The position numbers and the translations under genes are program-made. A model generated the notes under the pieces. That model worked only from the letters and a program-made list of their open reading frames with translations, was not told where the DNA came from and did not search any database. This document shows positions 14,767-23,055 of a DNA stretch of 64,000 nucleotides, in pieces; the first letter of the stretch is position 1, and the number at the start of each line of letters is the position of its first letter. Source of the stretch: Actinomadura nitritigenes (GTDB taxonomy: Bacteria; Actinomycetota; Actinomycetes; Streptosporangiales; Streptosporangiaceae); contig NZ_JAGEOK010000011.1 in the NCBI RefSeq assembly GCF_017573545.1, forward strand, positions 62,001-126,000, given 5' to 3'.

Positions 14767-15855
14767 ATGCGTGCGGAGGACGGCCGGCTGACCGGAGGGC
14801 CGAGCAGGCGGCGGGTGATGACGGCGGCGGCGGCGACGGCCGCCGCCCTCACGGGAGCGGGGACGGGCACGGCCTCCGCCCGTCCCGGCGGGGGCGGCCG
14901 GCGGGAGGGACGGATCGACACCCATCACCACGCGCTGCCTCCGGACATGAGGGAGTGGGCCGTCGAGCACGGGCTTCTGCCACGCGAGGGCGGCCCCGAC
15001 TGGGGCCGGTGGGATCTGAACGAGACCCTCGACACCATGGACGCCCTGGGGATCGCGGCGGGCGTCGCGTCGGCGCCCGCGCCGTCCGAGGCGTTCCGCG
15101 ACCGCGCGCTCGCCGTCTCGGGCACGCGGGTGTTCAACGAGTCGCTGGCCGGTCTCGTGCGGGACCACCCTGCCCGGTTCGGCTTCTTCGCCTACCTGCC
15201 CCTGCTCCACGTCGACGTCGCGATCCAGGAGGCGGCCTACGCGCTGGACGAGCTGGGTGCCGACGGCGTCCTGCTGATGGCCAACGCGGGCGGGCGCTAC
15301 CTGGGCGACCCCGCGTTCGAACCGCTGTTCGCCGAGCTGGACCGGCGCGGCGCGGTCGCGTTCGTCCACCCGGCGGGGCTCGCGGACGTGCGTCCCGTCC
15401 CGGGCGTCGAGGAGTGGATCGCCGACTTCATGCTCGACACGACCCGCACCGCCCTCAGCCTCGTCAACGCGGGCACCCTGGACCGGCACAGGCGCCTGTC
15501 GGTGATCCTCGCCCATGCCGGCGGCTTCCTGCCCTATCTGGGCGGACGCGTCGAGCACGCGGGCCGTCAAGGCGAGGGGCCGAACCCCGCGGCGTTCCGG
15601 CGGGCGGTGCGGCGCTTCCACTACGACACCGCCATGCCGATGTCGCCCTACGCGACGCCGTCCCTGCTGGCCGCAGCGGGCGCCGGGCGCCTGCTGTTCG
15701 GCACCGACTGGCCGCAGGTCACCCGTCCCGAGGTGGACAGGACGACGGCGCTGCTCGACCGCGACCCGTCCCTGGATCGGCAGGCGCACGCCGCCGTGAA
15801 CCGGGAGAACGCTCTCCGGCTGTTCCCGGCGCTGGCCCGCCGGCTCAGGCGGTGA
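14767..15855 (+). CDS. Exported amidohydrolase (ACMSD-like metal hydrolase)
   Basis: A 362-residue TIM-barrel metal hydrolase/decarboxylase of the amidohydrolase family 2 type. A twin-arginine-like signal (SRRRVMTAAAATAAALTGAG, residues about 13-32) ends near ASA. The metal ligands DTHHH are at about 54-58, a histidine in AHAG at about 246 and an aspartate in FGTDWPQ near 319. Relatives include ACMSD, gamma-resorcylate decarboxylase and many secreted hydrolases. ATG 14767 has AGGGAGAG 6 nt upstream. Divergent control by MarR suggests it attacks a compound sensed by that regulator. Confidence 0.82.
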   Translation: MRAEDGRLTGGPSRRRVMTAAAATAAALTGAGTGTASARPGGGGRREGRIDTHHHALPPDMREWAVEHGLLPREGGPDWGRWDLNETLDTMDALGIAAGVASAPAPSEAFRDRALAVSGTRVFNESLAGLVRDHPARFGFFAYLPLLHVDVAIQEAAYALDELGADGVLLMANAGGRYLGDPAFEPLFAELDRRGAVAFVHPAGLADVRPVPGVEEWIADFMLDTTRTALSLVNAGTLDRHRRLSVILAHAGGFLPYLGGRVEHAGRQGEGPNPAAFRRAVRRFHYDTAMPMSPYATPSLLAAAGAGRLLFGTDWPQVTRPEVDRTTALLDRDPSLDRQAHAAVNRENALRLFPALARRLRR

Positions 15856-15865
15856 CGGCGGGCCC

Positions 15866-16597
15866 TCAGGCGGTGGTGGTCGGACCGCCGCGCCAGGACG
15901 GCATCGGGCGGCGGCCCGCCGCGACCTCGAACGCGGCGCGGGCGAGCAGCCGCGTCGAGTCCAGCGTCGGCAGCGGCGACGCCTCCGGGGTGACCAATAG
16001 CGGGATCTCGGTGCAGACCAGGGCGACGGCGTCGCAGCCGCGCTCGGCGAGCCGCTCGATGATCCGCGCGTAGGCGCGGCGGGACTCCTCGGTCACGACG
16101 CCGTTCACCAGCTCGCCGAAGATGATCTCGTGCACGCGGTCGCGGTCGGCGGCGTCCGGCACCTCGGCCGCGATGCCGCGGGCGGCGAGTTCGCGCGGGT
16201 AGACCGGGCCGTCCATGGTGTAGCGGGTGCCGAGGACGCCGACGCGGGTCCGGCCGTCGCGGGCGGCCCGGTCGGCGACGACCTCGGCGATGTGCAGACC
16301 GGGAAGCGCCAGGTCGTCGCCGGGACGCTCCAGCGCCATGTGGGCGGTGTTGTCCGGGCAGGCGAAGAACGTCGCCCCGGCGGCGGCCAAGCGCCGGACG
16401 CTCTCGGCGAGGACGGCGCGGACGGCGTCGTGGTTGCCCGCCTCCCAGTACGGCATGCTGCGCGCGAGCGCGATCAGGTCGAGGGTGACGTCGGGATGGT
16501 CGTCGGGGCCCAGCTCGCGGAAGCCCTCGTGGCAGAAGGCGCGGAAGCACAGCGCGGCGCCCTCCGCGCTGTGGGCGAGGATGCCGAGATGCTCCAT
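15866..16597 (-). CDS. Aspartate/glutamate racemase-family protein
   Basis: A 243-residue cofactor-independent racemase of the YgeA/RacX type. The two catalytic cysteines are C80 in FACPDNTAH and C195 in LVCTEIPLL, both intact. It begins GILAHSAEGAALCF and has GVLGTRYTM midway, as in the family. The preferred amino acid is unknown; YgeA-type enzymes are broad. The start is ATG 16597 with GGAG upstream. It is divergent from an XRE-cupin regulator (98 bp between starts) that probably controls it. Confidence 0.85.
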   Translation of the reverse strand: MEHLGILAHSAEGAALCFRAFCHEGFRELGPDDHPDVTLDLIALARSMPYWEAGNHDAVRAVLAESVRRLAAAGATFFACPDNTAHMALERPGDDLALPGLHIAEVVADRAARDGRTRVGVLGTRYTMDGPVYPRELAARGIAAEVPDAADRDRVHEIIFGELVNGVVTEESRRAYARIIERLAERGCDAVALVCTEIPLLVTPEASPLPTLDSTRLLARAAFEVAAGRRPMPSWRGGPTTTA

Positions 16598-16619
16598 GAC
16601 CGCTCCAGTCCGTTATGGC

Positions 16620-16646
16620 GAACAACTGTCCATTAGAATGAACAAC
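16620..16646. promoter_or_regulatory. Direct repeats between racemase and XRE-cupin genes
   Basis: GAACAAC occurs at 16620-16626 and 16640-16646, 20 bp apart (two helical turns), with further GAACAC copies at 16668 and 16689. A TAGAAT (16634-16639) between them could be the -10 for the XRE gene. Candidate binding site for the XRE-cupin regulator. Confidence 0.4.
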
Positions 16647-16694
16647 CATCGTCGCGTTCGTCAAACTGAACACTCGGACGTCTGGAGCGAACAC

Positions 16695-17249
16695 GTGGGC
16701 AACCTCGACCTGATCGCGCTGATCGCCGCCTCGATCCGGCGGGAGCGCGCCCGCGCCGGGCTGACCCAGAGCGGGCTGGCCCGGCGCGCCGGCATCGCCA
16801 AGTCGACGCTGTCCCAGCTGGAGGCGGGCACCGGCAACCCGAGCGTCGAGACGCTGTGGGCGCTCGGCGGCGCGCTCGGCGTGCCCTTCAGCCGCCTCGT
16901 CGACCCGCCCCGGGCGGGCGTGCGGGTCGTCCGCGCCGGCGAAGGGCCCGCCACCCGCTCGGAGCAGGCGGACTACACGGCGACCCTGCTGGCGTCCTGC
17001 CCGCCCCACGCCCGCCGCGACGTCTACCGCGTCGCGGCGGAACCGGGGGAGCCGCACCTGTCCGACCCGCACCTGCCCGGCACGACCGAGCACGTGATCC
17101 TCAGCACCGGCCGCGCCCTGGCCGGCCCCGCCGACGATCCGGTCGAGCTGGCGCCGGGCGACTACGTCGCCTACCCCGGCGACGCCCCCCACGTCTTCCG
17201 CGCCCTGGCCCCTGGCACGACCGCCACCTTCATCATGGAGCACACCTGA
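16695..17249 (+). CDS. XRE-family regulator with cupin sensor domain
   Basis: A 184-residue regulator: helix-turn-helix (residues about 8-65, RARAGLTQSGLARRAGIAKS and following, ending SRLVDPP) and a C-terminal cupin beta-barrel (about 115-182: EHVILSTGRALAG, GDYVAYPGDAPHVF). This SinR/PuuR-like architecture commonly senses small amines or amino-acid derivatives. GTG 16695 is preferred because GGAG sits 7 nt before it; ATG 16638 would add 19 residues without a ribosome site. It is divergent from the racemase and ends 7 bp from the convergent MmgE/PrpD gene. Confidence 0.85.
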   Translation: MGNLDLIALIAASIRRERARAGLTQSGLARRAGIAKSTLSQLEAGTGNPSVETLWALGGALGVPFSRLVDPPRAGVRVVRAGEGPATRSEQADYTATLLASCPPHARRDVYRVAAEPGEPHLSDPHLPGTTEHVILSTGRALAGPADDPVELAPGDYVAYPGDAPHVFRALAPGTTATFIMEHT

Positions 17250-17256
17250 CGGAGGA

Positions 17257-18678
17257 TCAGACGAGGAGGGCGGTCAGGGTGCGGAGGTCGGCGAGGTCGG
17301 CGAGGCCGTAGACCAGGTCGGTGATCCGCTCGGCCTGGTCGGGGGAGACGCGGCGGGCCGCGTTGAGGCGGAACTTGGTCGCCAGCTCCTCCGCCGACAG
17401 CGGGTTGCCGGGGCCGCCGCGGTTGGCGTCGACGCGCTCCTCCAGGACGGCCCCGTCGCGGGTCGTCACGCGCAGCACGGCCGGGAACTGGTGCGGGAAG
17501 ATCTCGTCGCAGCGGGCGTCGGGCACGCACCGGACCTTCGCGGCCAGCGCGAGCCGCTCCGGGTCGGCGGCGGCCGCGTCGGTGAAGTCCTCGTGGAAGA
17601 CGCCGAGCCCGCCGCCGCCGAGCAGCGCCGCCGCGACCGTGTACGGGCCGGAGAACGCGGCGTGGTACCCCGACTCAGGACGGATCTTGTCCTCGCGGGG
17701 CTCGCCGATCGTGCGGAGCACCGCCGTGGGCGCGCCCAGTTCGATGCCTTCGATGTCGGACGGGTCGAGCCCCCGCGCGCGGAGCCGCAGCGCGGCGTCG
17801 ATGCCGGCGTGGGTGAAGTGGTTGCACGGGTACGGCTTGAAGAAGATCCCGGGCAGTTCCCAGTGCTCGCCGAGCCGGTCGGTGAGGGCGTCCAGGTCGA
17901 CCTGGTCGCCGCACCACGCCTGAAGGAACCCGAACCGTCCCTCGAACACGGTCGGCGGGCCGGTGATGCCGGTGCGGGCGAGGCCGGCGGCGGTGACGGC
18001 GGCGTGCGCGGCCCAGCCGCAGTGGATCCGCTTGACGGTGCCGCCGGTCCGGTTGGCCTCCAGGATCCCGGAGCCCATGCTGGCGGCGATGCCCATCGCG
18101 TCGGCGATCCCGCCGGCGTCCAGCCCCGAGAGCATCGCGGCGGACGCCGCCGCCCCGACGGCGCCGCAGATCGCGGTGGCGTGCTGCCCGCGCTCGAAGA
18201 ACACCGAGTTCCCCAGCTCCCGGTCGTATCCGGCCATGCCGAGCCGGACGGTGATCTCCACGCCGACGCCCACCGCGTCCAGCAGCGCCGCGCCGGTGGC
18301 GCCGCGCGCCTCGGCGACCGCGAGCGCGGCGGGCACGACCGACGCGGACGGGTGCAGTACCGACGGCAGGTGCGTGTCGTCGAAGTCCAGGGAGTGGGCG
18401 AGGGTGCCGTTGAGCAGGGCGGCGCTGGGCTCGGGCAGCCGGGTGCCGGTGCCGATCGCGGTGGCGCGTCCCGCGCCGCCCCACTCGGCGACCAGGGCGC
18501 CGACCGCGCGGGCCGGTGCCTCGCCGGTCGCGCCGAGGCTGTTGCCGAGGGCGTCCAGGACGCGGCGCGCGGCGTCGGCGCGCAGGTCGGCGGGCAGCCC
18601 GTCCGCGCGCACCGACGCGGCGAGCGCGGCGAGCCGCTGCACGGGGGTGGGCGCGGTCATGCCGACACCGCCGGTCAT
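17257..18678 (-). CDS. MmgE/PrpD-family protein (first copy)
   Basis: A 473-residue protein of the 2-methylcitrate dehydratase / aconitate decarboxylase / iminodisuccinate epimerase family. Seen: LNGTLAHSLDFDDTHL (residues about 85-100), HPSASVVPAALA, GMAASMG-like GIAASMGSGI, KPYPCNHFTHAGIDAA (about 285-300). It is the last gene of the minus operon (CoA-transferase, CitE-like lyase, cyclase, PrpD). ATG 18678 overlaps the cyclase stop as ATGA. A second in-frame ATG at 18660 lies in a duplicated 18-bp unit. It is a paralogue of the gene at 26509-27870 but clearly diverged; the substrate is unknown, probably a branched di- or tricarboxylate. Confidence 0.87.
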   Translation of the reverse strand: MTGGVGMTAPTPVQRLAALAASVRADGLPADLRADAARRVLDALGNSLGATGEAPARAVGALVAEWGGAGRATAIGTGTRLPEPSAALLNGTLAHSLDFDDTHLPSVLHPSASVVPAALAVAEARGATGAALLDAVGVGVEITVRLGMAGYDRELGNSVFFERGQHATAICGAVGAAASAAMLSGLDAGGIADAMGIAASMGSGILEANRTGGTVKRIHCGWAAHAAVTAAGLARTGITGPPTVFEGRFGFLQAWCGDQVDLDALTDRLGEHWELPGIFFKPYPCNHFTHAGIDAALRLRARGLDPSDIEGIELGAPTAVLRTIGEPREDKIRPESGYHAAFSGPYTVAAALLGGGGLGVFHEDFTDAAAADPERLALAAKVRCVPDARCDEIFPHQFPAVLRVTTRDGAVLEERVDANRGGPGNPLSAEELATKFRLNAARRVSPDQAERITDLVYGLADLADLRTLTALLV

Positions 18679-18690
18679 GCCGACACCGCC
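18655..18690. repeat. Tandem 18-bp duplication at a gene junction
   Basis: GGTCATGCCGACACCGCC occurs twice in a row, 18655-18672 and 18673-18690, across the cyclase stop and PrpD start. Being 6 codons long, gain or loss of one unit keeps both reading frames and offers two PrpD start codons. Confidence 0.85.
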
Positions 18691-19493
18691 GCGAGCGGGC
18701 GGACGGGGGAGCCGGTGCCGCCCTTGATCCGCAGCGGGGCGAGCAGGAACGCGAACTCGTGCAGCCCGGACTCGGCGAGCGCCTCCAGGTTCAGGTGCTC
18801 CATGATGAAGATCCCCGACTCGACCAGCAGGATCCGGTGCACGGGCAGCACCGCGTGGCCCGCGCCCGCCGGGATCTGCTCGTAGGCGGTGGTGTCGGCG
18901 CCGGTCGCGACGATCCCGCGGTCCGCCAGCCAGCGGGCCGCCTCCGGTGTCGCGCCGGGCACGCCCGTCTCCTTGCCGAGGTAGGCGGTGGTGTCGCCGA
19001 AGTTGCGGGACCAGCCGGTGCGGACCAGCGCGACGTCGCCCTCGCCTGGCTCGGCCCCGGTGCGCTTCGCGGCCAGGTCCAGGTCCTCGGCGGTGACCCC
19101 GTAACCGGGCGGCAGCGTCGGGACGCCGTGCACGGCGGCGACGTCCAGCAGGACGCCGCGGCGCAGCAGGCCCGGCAGGTTCTCGGCCCCGTGGCTGGTG
19201 AACGCCCCGCCGCGCTGCGCCTCGGCGGCGTCGATCCCGCCGTGCAGCTCGCCGTCGTGGCTGACGTGCGACAGCGCGTCGATGTGGGTGCCGACGTGCC
19301 CGCCGGTCACGATGATCTCGTTGGCGGCCGAGCCGCCGTCCGCGCGCTCCATGTCGCCGTGCCGGCGGATCAGCGTCATCCGGAACCCGGGGTGGTTGGG
19401 GGAGCACGGCATGCCGGTGAAGAACGGCTGGCCGAGCTCGATCAGCCGGACGCCGCGGGCGACCGCCGCGAGCAGCGGATCCTGGGTGGTCAT
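18675..19493 (-). CDS. Cyclase-family hydrolase (kynurenine formamidase / isatin hydrolase type)
   Basis: A 272-residue metal-dependent hydrolase of the cyclase family. The signature GGHVGTHIDALSHVS (residues about 63-77) supplies the metal-binding H-x-G-T-H-x-D. A second histidine-containing part GENLPGLLRRGVLLD follows. Family members hydrolyse N-formyl or cyclic amide bonds, for example N-formylkynurenine or isatin. It overlaps the CitE-like gene before it and the PrpD gene after it by 4 nt each. The location argues for an amide or lactam ring-opening step in the pathway encoded here. Confidence 0.85.
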   Translation of the reverse strand: MTTQDPLLAAVARGVRLIELGQPFFTGMPCSPNHPGFRMTLIRRHGDMERADGGSAANEIIVTGGHVGTHIDALSHVSHDGELHGGIDAAEAQRGGAFTSHGAENLPGLLRRGVLLDVAAVHGVPTLPPGYGVTAEDLDLAAKRTGAEPGEGDVALVRTGWSRNFGDTTAYLGKETGVPGATPEAARWLADRGIVATGADTTAYEQIPAGAGHAVLPVHRILLVESGIFIMEHLNLEALAESGLHEFAFLLAPLRIKGGTGSPVRPLAAVSA

Positions 19494-20380
19494 GACGGGG
19501 AGCCTTCCTTCTCTGGTGCATCGGGGCGGTGGGCGGACGCGGCGACGGCGAGGATCCAGGAGGCGCGCTCGACGACCGCCTTGTCCACGAACCGGCCGGC
19601 GGAGTCGATCCACGCGGCCTGCCGCTCACCGGCGGAGCCGTCGCGCCCGGTGAGACGGTCCATGAGGTCGCGCGCCCAGGCGACGTCGCCGGGATCGGGC
19701 GCGCACGCCGCGTGCACGACGGGGATCTGCGCGGGGTGGATCACCGACCGGCCGAAGAAGCCGGCCCGGTGCCCCGCGGCGGTGTCGGCGCGCAGGCCGT
19801 CCAGGTCGCGGACGGCGGTCCACACGCTCTGCGGCGGGGACGGGAGCCCGGCGGCGCGCGCGGCGACGACCACCCGCGAGCGCGGCCATGCCAGCGCGTC
19901 GCCGCCGGTCACCCGCAGGTCGGCGGACAGGTCGGCCTCGCCGAGCGAGATCCCCGCGACCAGCGGGTGCGCGGTGGCGAGGGTCAGGGCGTTCTCCACG
20001 CCGAGCGCCGACTCCAGGACGGGGAACACCGGCACGCCGAGCGCGTCGGCGACGCGGCGCAGCGTGTCCGGGTCCTCGCACTTGGGGATCCGGACCCCGG
20101 CGAGCGCGCCGGGCGCGGAGGCCAGCAGCCCGATGTCGGCGGTGCCGTCCGGGGTGCCGGGCGCGTTGATCCGCACGTAGGTCGGGCGCCGTCCGGTCCG
20201 TCCCTCGGCGAGCACGCCCGCGACGGTGCGGCGGGCGGTCTCCTTGGAGCCCGGGGCGACGGCGTCCTCCAGGTCGAGGACGACCGCGTCCGCGGCGGAG
20301 TCCAGGGCCTTGCCGATGCGGTCGGGACGGTCGCCGGGGACGTACAGCCAGGTCCGGTGCGGATGCTCCGGCCCGGTCAC
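19490..20380 (-). CDS. HpcH/HpaI aldolase / CitE-like CoA-ester lyase
   Basis: A 296-residue TIM-barrel lyase of the citrate lyase beta / malyl-CoA lyase / citramalyl-CoA lyase group. Visible: WLYVPGDRPDRIGKAL, VVLDLEDAVAPGSKETAR (residues about 33-50; acidic metal and substrate residues), YVRINAPGT (arginine near 70), IPKCEDP (about 95), and the Mg ligand glutamate in PVLESALGV and aspartate in SLGEADLSADL. GTG 20380 overlaps the CoA-transferase stop as GTGA. Next to a class III CoA-transferase it probably cleaves a hydroxyacyl-CoA to acetyl-CoA plus a 2-oxo acid, as in itaconate or methylaspartate routes. Confidence 0.85.
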   Translation of the reverse strand: MTGPEHPHRTWLYVPGDRPDRIGKALDSAADAVVLDLEDAVAPGSKETARRTVAGVLAEGRTGRRPTYVRINAPGTPDGTADIGLLASAPGALAGVRIPKCEDPDTLRRVADALGVPVFPVLESALGVENALTLATAHPLVAGISLGEADLSADLRVTGGDALAWPRSRVVVAARAAGLPSPPQSVWTAVRDLDGLRADTAAGHRAGFFGRSVIHPAQIPVVHAACAPDPGDVAWARDLMDRLTGRDGSAGERQAAWIDSAGRFVDKAVVERASWILAVAASAHRPDAPEKEGSPS

Positions 20381-21564
20381 TTGACCACCCCCTTGGCGCG
20401 CAGCTCGTCCAGCTCCGCCTCGCCTACCCCGTAGCGGCCGAGGATCTCGGCGGTGTGCGCGCCGAGCGGTGGCCCGGCCGAGTCGATGTGCCCGGGCGTC
20501 CGCGAGAGCCGGAACAGCACGTTCTGCATCTTCACCGGGCCCAGTTCGTCGTCGGGGACGGTGGCGATGGTGCCGAGCGCGGCGAACTGCGGGTCGGTCA
20601 TGACGTCGGCGGCGGTGTAGATCGGCGCGACGGCGGCCTCGGCCTCCTCGAACGCCTTCACGACCTCGTCGCGGTCGCGCTGCGCGATCCACGAGCCGAC
20701 GGCCTCGTCGAGCTCGTCGGCGTGCTCGGCGCGCTCGGCGCCGGTGGCGAACCACGGCTCGTCGATGAACTCGGGCCGGCCGACCAGCCGCATCACCCGC
20801 TCGGCGATGGACTGGGCGCTGGTGGAGATCGCGACCCAGCCGCCGTCGCGGGTCCGGTAGGTGTTGCGCGGCGCGTTGTTGTGCGACCGGTTGCCGGTGC
20901 GGGCCTGCAGCTCGCCGAGCTGGTCGTAGGTGATGATCTGCGGGCCGAGCAGGGTGAGGATCGGCTCGATGATCGCCAGGTCGACGACCTGGCCCTCGCC
21001 GGTCGCCTCCCGCGCGCGCAGCGCCGTCATCACCGCGAACGCGGTGGTCAGCGCGGCGATCCCGTCGGCGAGGCCGAACGGCGGCAGGGTCGGCGGCCCG
21101 TCCGGCTCGCCGGTGATCGCGGCGAACCCGCTCATCGCCTCGGCGAGCGTGCCGAAGCCCGGCCGCCGCGAGTACGGGCCGGTCTGCCCGAATCCGGTGA
21201 CCCGGGCCAGCACCAGCCGCGGGTTGATCCTCTTGAGCTCGTCGTAGCCGAGGCCCCAGCGCTCCAGCGTGCCCGGCCGGAAGTTCTCGATCACCACGTC
21301 GGCGTCGGCGGCGAGCCGGCGGAAGATCTCCTGGCCCTCGGGCGAGCCGAGGTAGAGGGTGATCGCCTTCTTGTTGCGGCCGAGCATCTTCCACCACAGC
21401 CCGACGCCGTCGCGGCGGGCGCCGTGGCTGCGCACCGGGTCGCCCTTCGGGTGCTCGATCTTGACGACCTCGGCCCCGAAGTCGCCGAGCAGCGTGGCCG
21501 CCAGCGGTCCGGCGAACAGCGTGGCCGCGTCGAGCACGCGGACTCCGGACAGGGCGTCGGGCAT
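20377..21564 (-). CDS. Class III (CaiB/BaiF) CoA-transferase
   Basis: A 395-residue CoA-transferase that moves CoA from a donor such as succinyl-CoA to a carboxylic acid. Typical features: LSGVRVLDAATLFAGPLAATLLGDFGAEVVKIEHP (given in part), ENFRPGTLERWGLGY, and the covalent catalytic aspartate 167 in FGLADGIAAL. It is the first gene of the minus operon, transcribed from the gap with two IclR-like palindromes and reading away from the ABC importer. Specificity is unknown; itaconate, mesaconate, malate/citramalate and succinate are all family substrates. Confidence 0.9.
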   Translation of the reverse strand: MPDALSGVRVLDAATLFAGPLAATLLGDFGAEVVKIEHPKGDPVRSHGARRDGVGLWWKMLGRNKKAITLYLGSPEGQEIFRRLAADADVVIENFRPGTLERWGLGYDELKRINPRLVLARVTGFGQTGPYSRRPGFGTLAEAMSGFAAITGEPDGPPTLPPFGLADGIAALTTAFAVMTALRAREATGEGQVVDLAIIEPILTLLGPQIITYDQLGELQARTGNRSHNNAPRNTYRTRDGGWVAISTSAQSIAERVMRLVGRPEFIDEPWFATGAERAEHADELDEAVGSWIAQRDRDEVVKAFEEAEAAVAPIYTAADVMTDPQFAALGTIATVPDDELGPVKMQNVLFRLSRTPGHIDSAGPPLGAHTAEILGRYGVGEAELDELRAKGVVK

Positions 21565-21590
21565 GGGCGGTACCGCCTTCGGTTCTGATC

Positions 21591-21607
21591 GTTTCTCTTA
21601 GCGGAAC
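21591..21607. promoter_or_regulatory. IclR-type operator, site A
   Basis: GTTTC-TCTTAGC-GGAAC, a near-palindrome sharing TCTwAGCGGAAC with site B 156 bp away. It lies 27 bp upstream of the CoA-transferase start. Confidence 0.6.
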
Positions 21608-21746
21608 AATGTTAAGTCCATGTTCCGGCGCCGTGCCGGCTCCGGATGTCTTCAAGTTGGCACCGGCTGTCGAGTTCCGTCAAGTTCCACCTAGATATTG
21701 ACCAGGTCACGTGATGGATGCCACGATGACGCATCAGTGGCCCGGT

Positions 21747-21763
21747 GTTCCTCTAAGCGGAAC
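21747..21763. promoter_or_regulatory. IclR-type operator, site B
   Basis: GTTCC-TCTAAGC-GGAAC is a 17-bp palindrome with a single mismatched pair, of the GTTCCGC-n-GCGGAAC style bound by IclR proteins. It is centred 47 bp before the solute-binding-protein start. Confidence 0.65.
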
Positions 21764-21801
21764 GATCGTCAAGGGTGGCGCCGGGCAGGCAGGAGAGGTG
21801 A

Positions 21802-23055
21802 ATGTCGGCTCGAAAGCTCGCCGCCGGGCTCGGCGCGTGCGCGGCCCTGCTGGCCGCCACCGCCGGCTGCGGCGGCTCGGCGCCCTCGGGCGCCGCCGGG
21901 GCCGCGGCCGGCCGCGACAGCGGCCCGGTGAGGATCGGCGCCCTGCACCCGGTCAGCGGCGCGAACGCGGTCGACGGCCAGCAGATGCGGCGCGGCGCCC
22001 AGATGGCGGTCGACGCCATCAACGCCGCCGGAGGCATCACGTCCCTCGGCGGCCGCAAGGTGAAGCTGGAGACCGGCGACACCCAGGGCAAGGCGGAGGT
22101 CGGCCAGAGCGAGGCGCAGCGGCTGATCTCCGAGGGCGCGGTCGGCCTCGTCGGCACCTACCAGAGCGCGGTCAGCACGAACGTGTCCGTGGTCGCCGAA
22201 CGCAACCGCGTCCCCTTCGTCATGGACGTCACCGCGTCGGACGCGATCTTCTCGCACGGCTACCGGTACTCGTTCCGGGTGCAGCCGGGCAGCGCGGCGA
22301 TCGCGGACGCGGCGGCCCGCTACCTCAAGGAGGTCTCGGAGAAGGCGGGCAGGCCCGTCAGGAAGGTGGCGTTCCTGCATGAGCAGACCGACTTCGGCAG
22401 CGGCGCCGCCGAGGCGTTCGCCAAGGCCGCGAAGAGGCTCGGCATCCAGGTCGGCCCGAACATCAGCTACGACGCGGTGACCGCGTCCGACCTCACCGCG
22501 CAGATCACCCAGGTCAAGGCGTCCGGCGCGGACGTGCTGGCCGTCGCCGGCTACTACCGCGACGGGCTCCTCGCCGCCAAGGCGATCAACGCGGTCAAGC
22601 CGAACCTGAACGCGGTGTGGGGCGTGTCGGACGGCGCGTTCGACCAGCCGAAGTTCGTCAGCGACGTCGGCGCGCTCGGCGAGCGGTACTTCAGCACCAA
22701 CTACCACTACGACGCGAAGAACCCCGCGACGGTGAAGCTGCGCGCCGAGTACCAGAAGCGGTACGGCGCGCCGATGCGGACCGGCGCCGTCCTTGCCTAC
22801 GACGCGGTCCAGGTGATCGCGCAGGGCGTGGAGCGGGCGGCGAGCACCGACCCGGAGAAGGTCCGCGCCGCGATCGCCGGATCGCAGGTCCAGCCGCTGA
22901 CGGTCGGCACCGGGCCGATCGCCTTCGCGCCCAACGGCGACGACAAGAACGCGCTGCCCGTCCTGATGCAGGTGCAGAACGGGCAGATCAAGCAGGTCTA
23001 TCCCCAGGACAAGGCCGAATCCCAGCCCAACTACTCGGTGACGTGGCGGCCATGA
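21802..23055 (+). CDS. ABC transporter substrate-binding lipoprotein (branched-chain amino acid type)
   Basis: A 417-residue exported receptor. A lipoprotein signal (MSARKLAAGLGACAALLAAT then lipobox A-G-C at residue about 23) anchors it to the membrane. The mature part is a Leu/Ile/Val-binding (LivJ-like) fold: IGALHPVSGANAVDGQQM, GGIxSLGGRKVKLETGDTQG, GSGAAEAFAKAAKRLG. These proteins bind amino acids, but also many dicarboxylates, amides and aromatic acids. It is the first gene of the plus operon. The family and the surrounding enzymes suggest a polar acid or cyclic amide ligand. Confidence 0.93.
   Translation: MSARKLAAGLGACAALLAATAGCGGSAPSGAAGAAAGRDSGPVRIGALHPVSGANAVDGQQMRRGAQMAVDAINAAGGITSLGGRKVKLETGDTQGKAEVGQSEAQRLISEGAVGLVGTYQSAVSTNVSVVAERNRVPFVMDVTASDAIFSHGYRYSFRVQPGSAAIADAAARYLKEVSEKAGRPVRKVAFLHEQTDFGSGAAEAFAKAAKRLGIQVGPNISYDAVTASDLTAQITQVKASGADVLAVAGYYRDGLLAAKAINAVKPNLNAVWGVSDGAFDQPKFVSDVGALGERYFSTNYHYDAKNPATVKLRAEYQKRYGAPMRTGAVLAYDAVQVIAQGVERAASTDPEKVRAAIAGSQVQPLTVGTGPIAFAPNGDDKNALPVLMQVQNGQIKQVYPQDKAESQPNYSVTWRP

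Noticed and set aside
21707..21714. TCACGTGA palindrome in the catabolic intergenic region
   Set aside because: An isolated 8-bp palindrome without a second copy; the IclR-type pair explains the region better.
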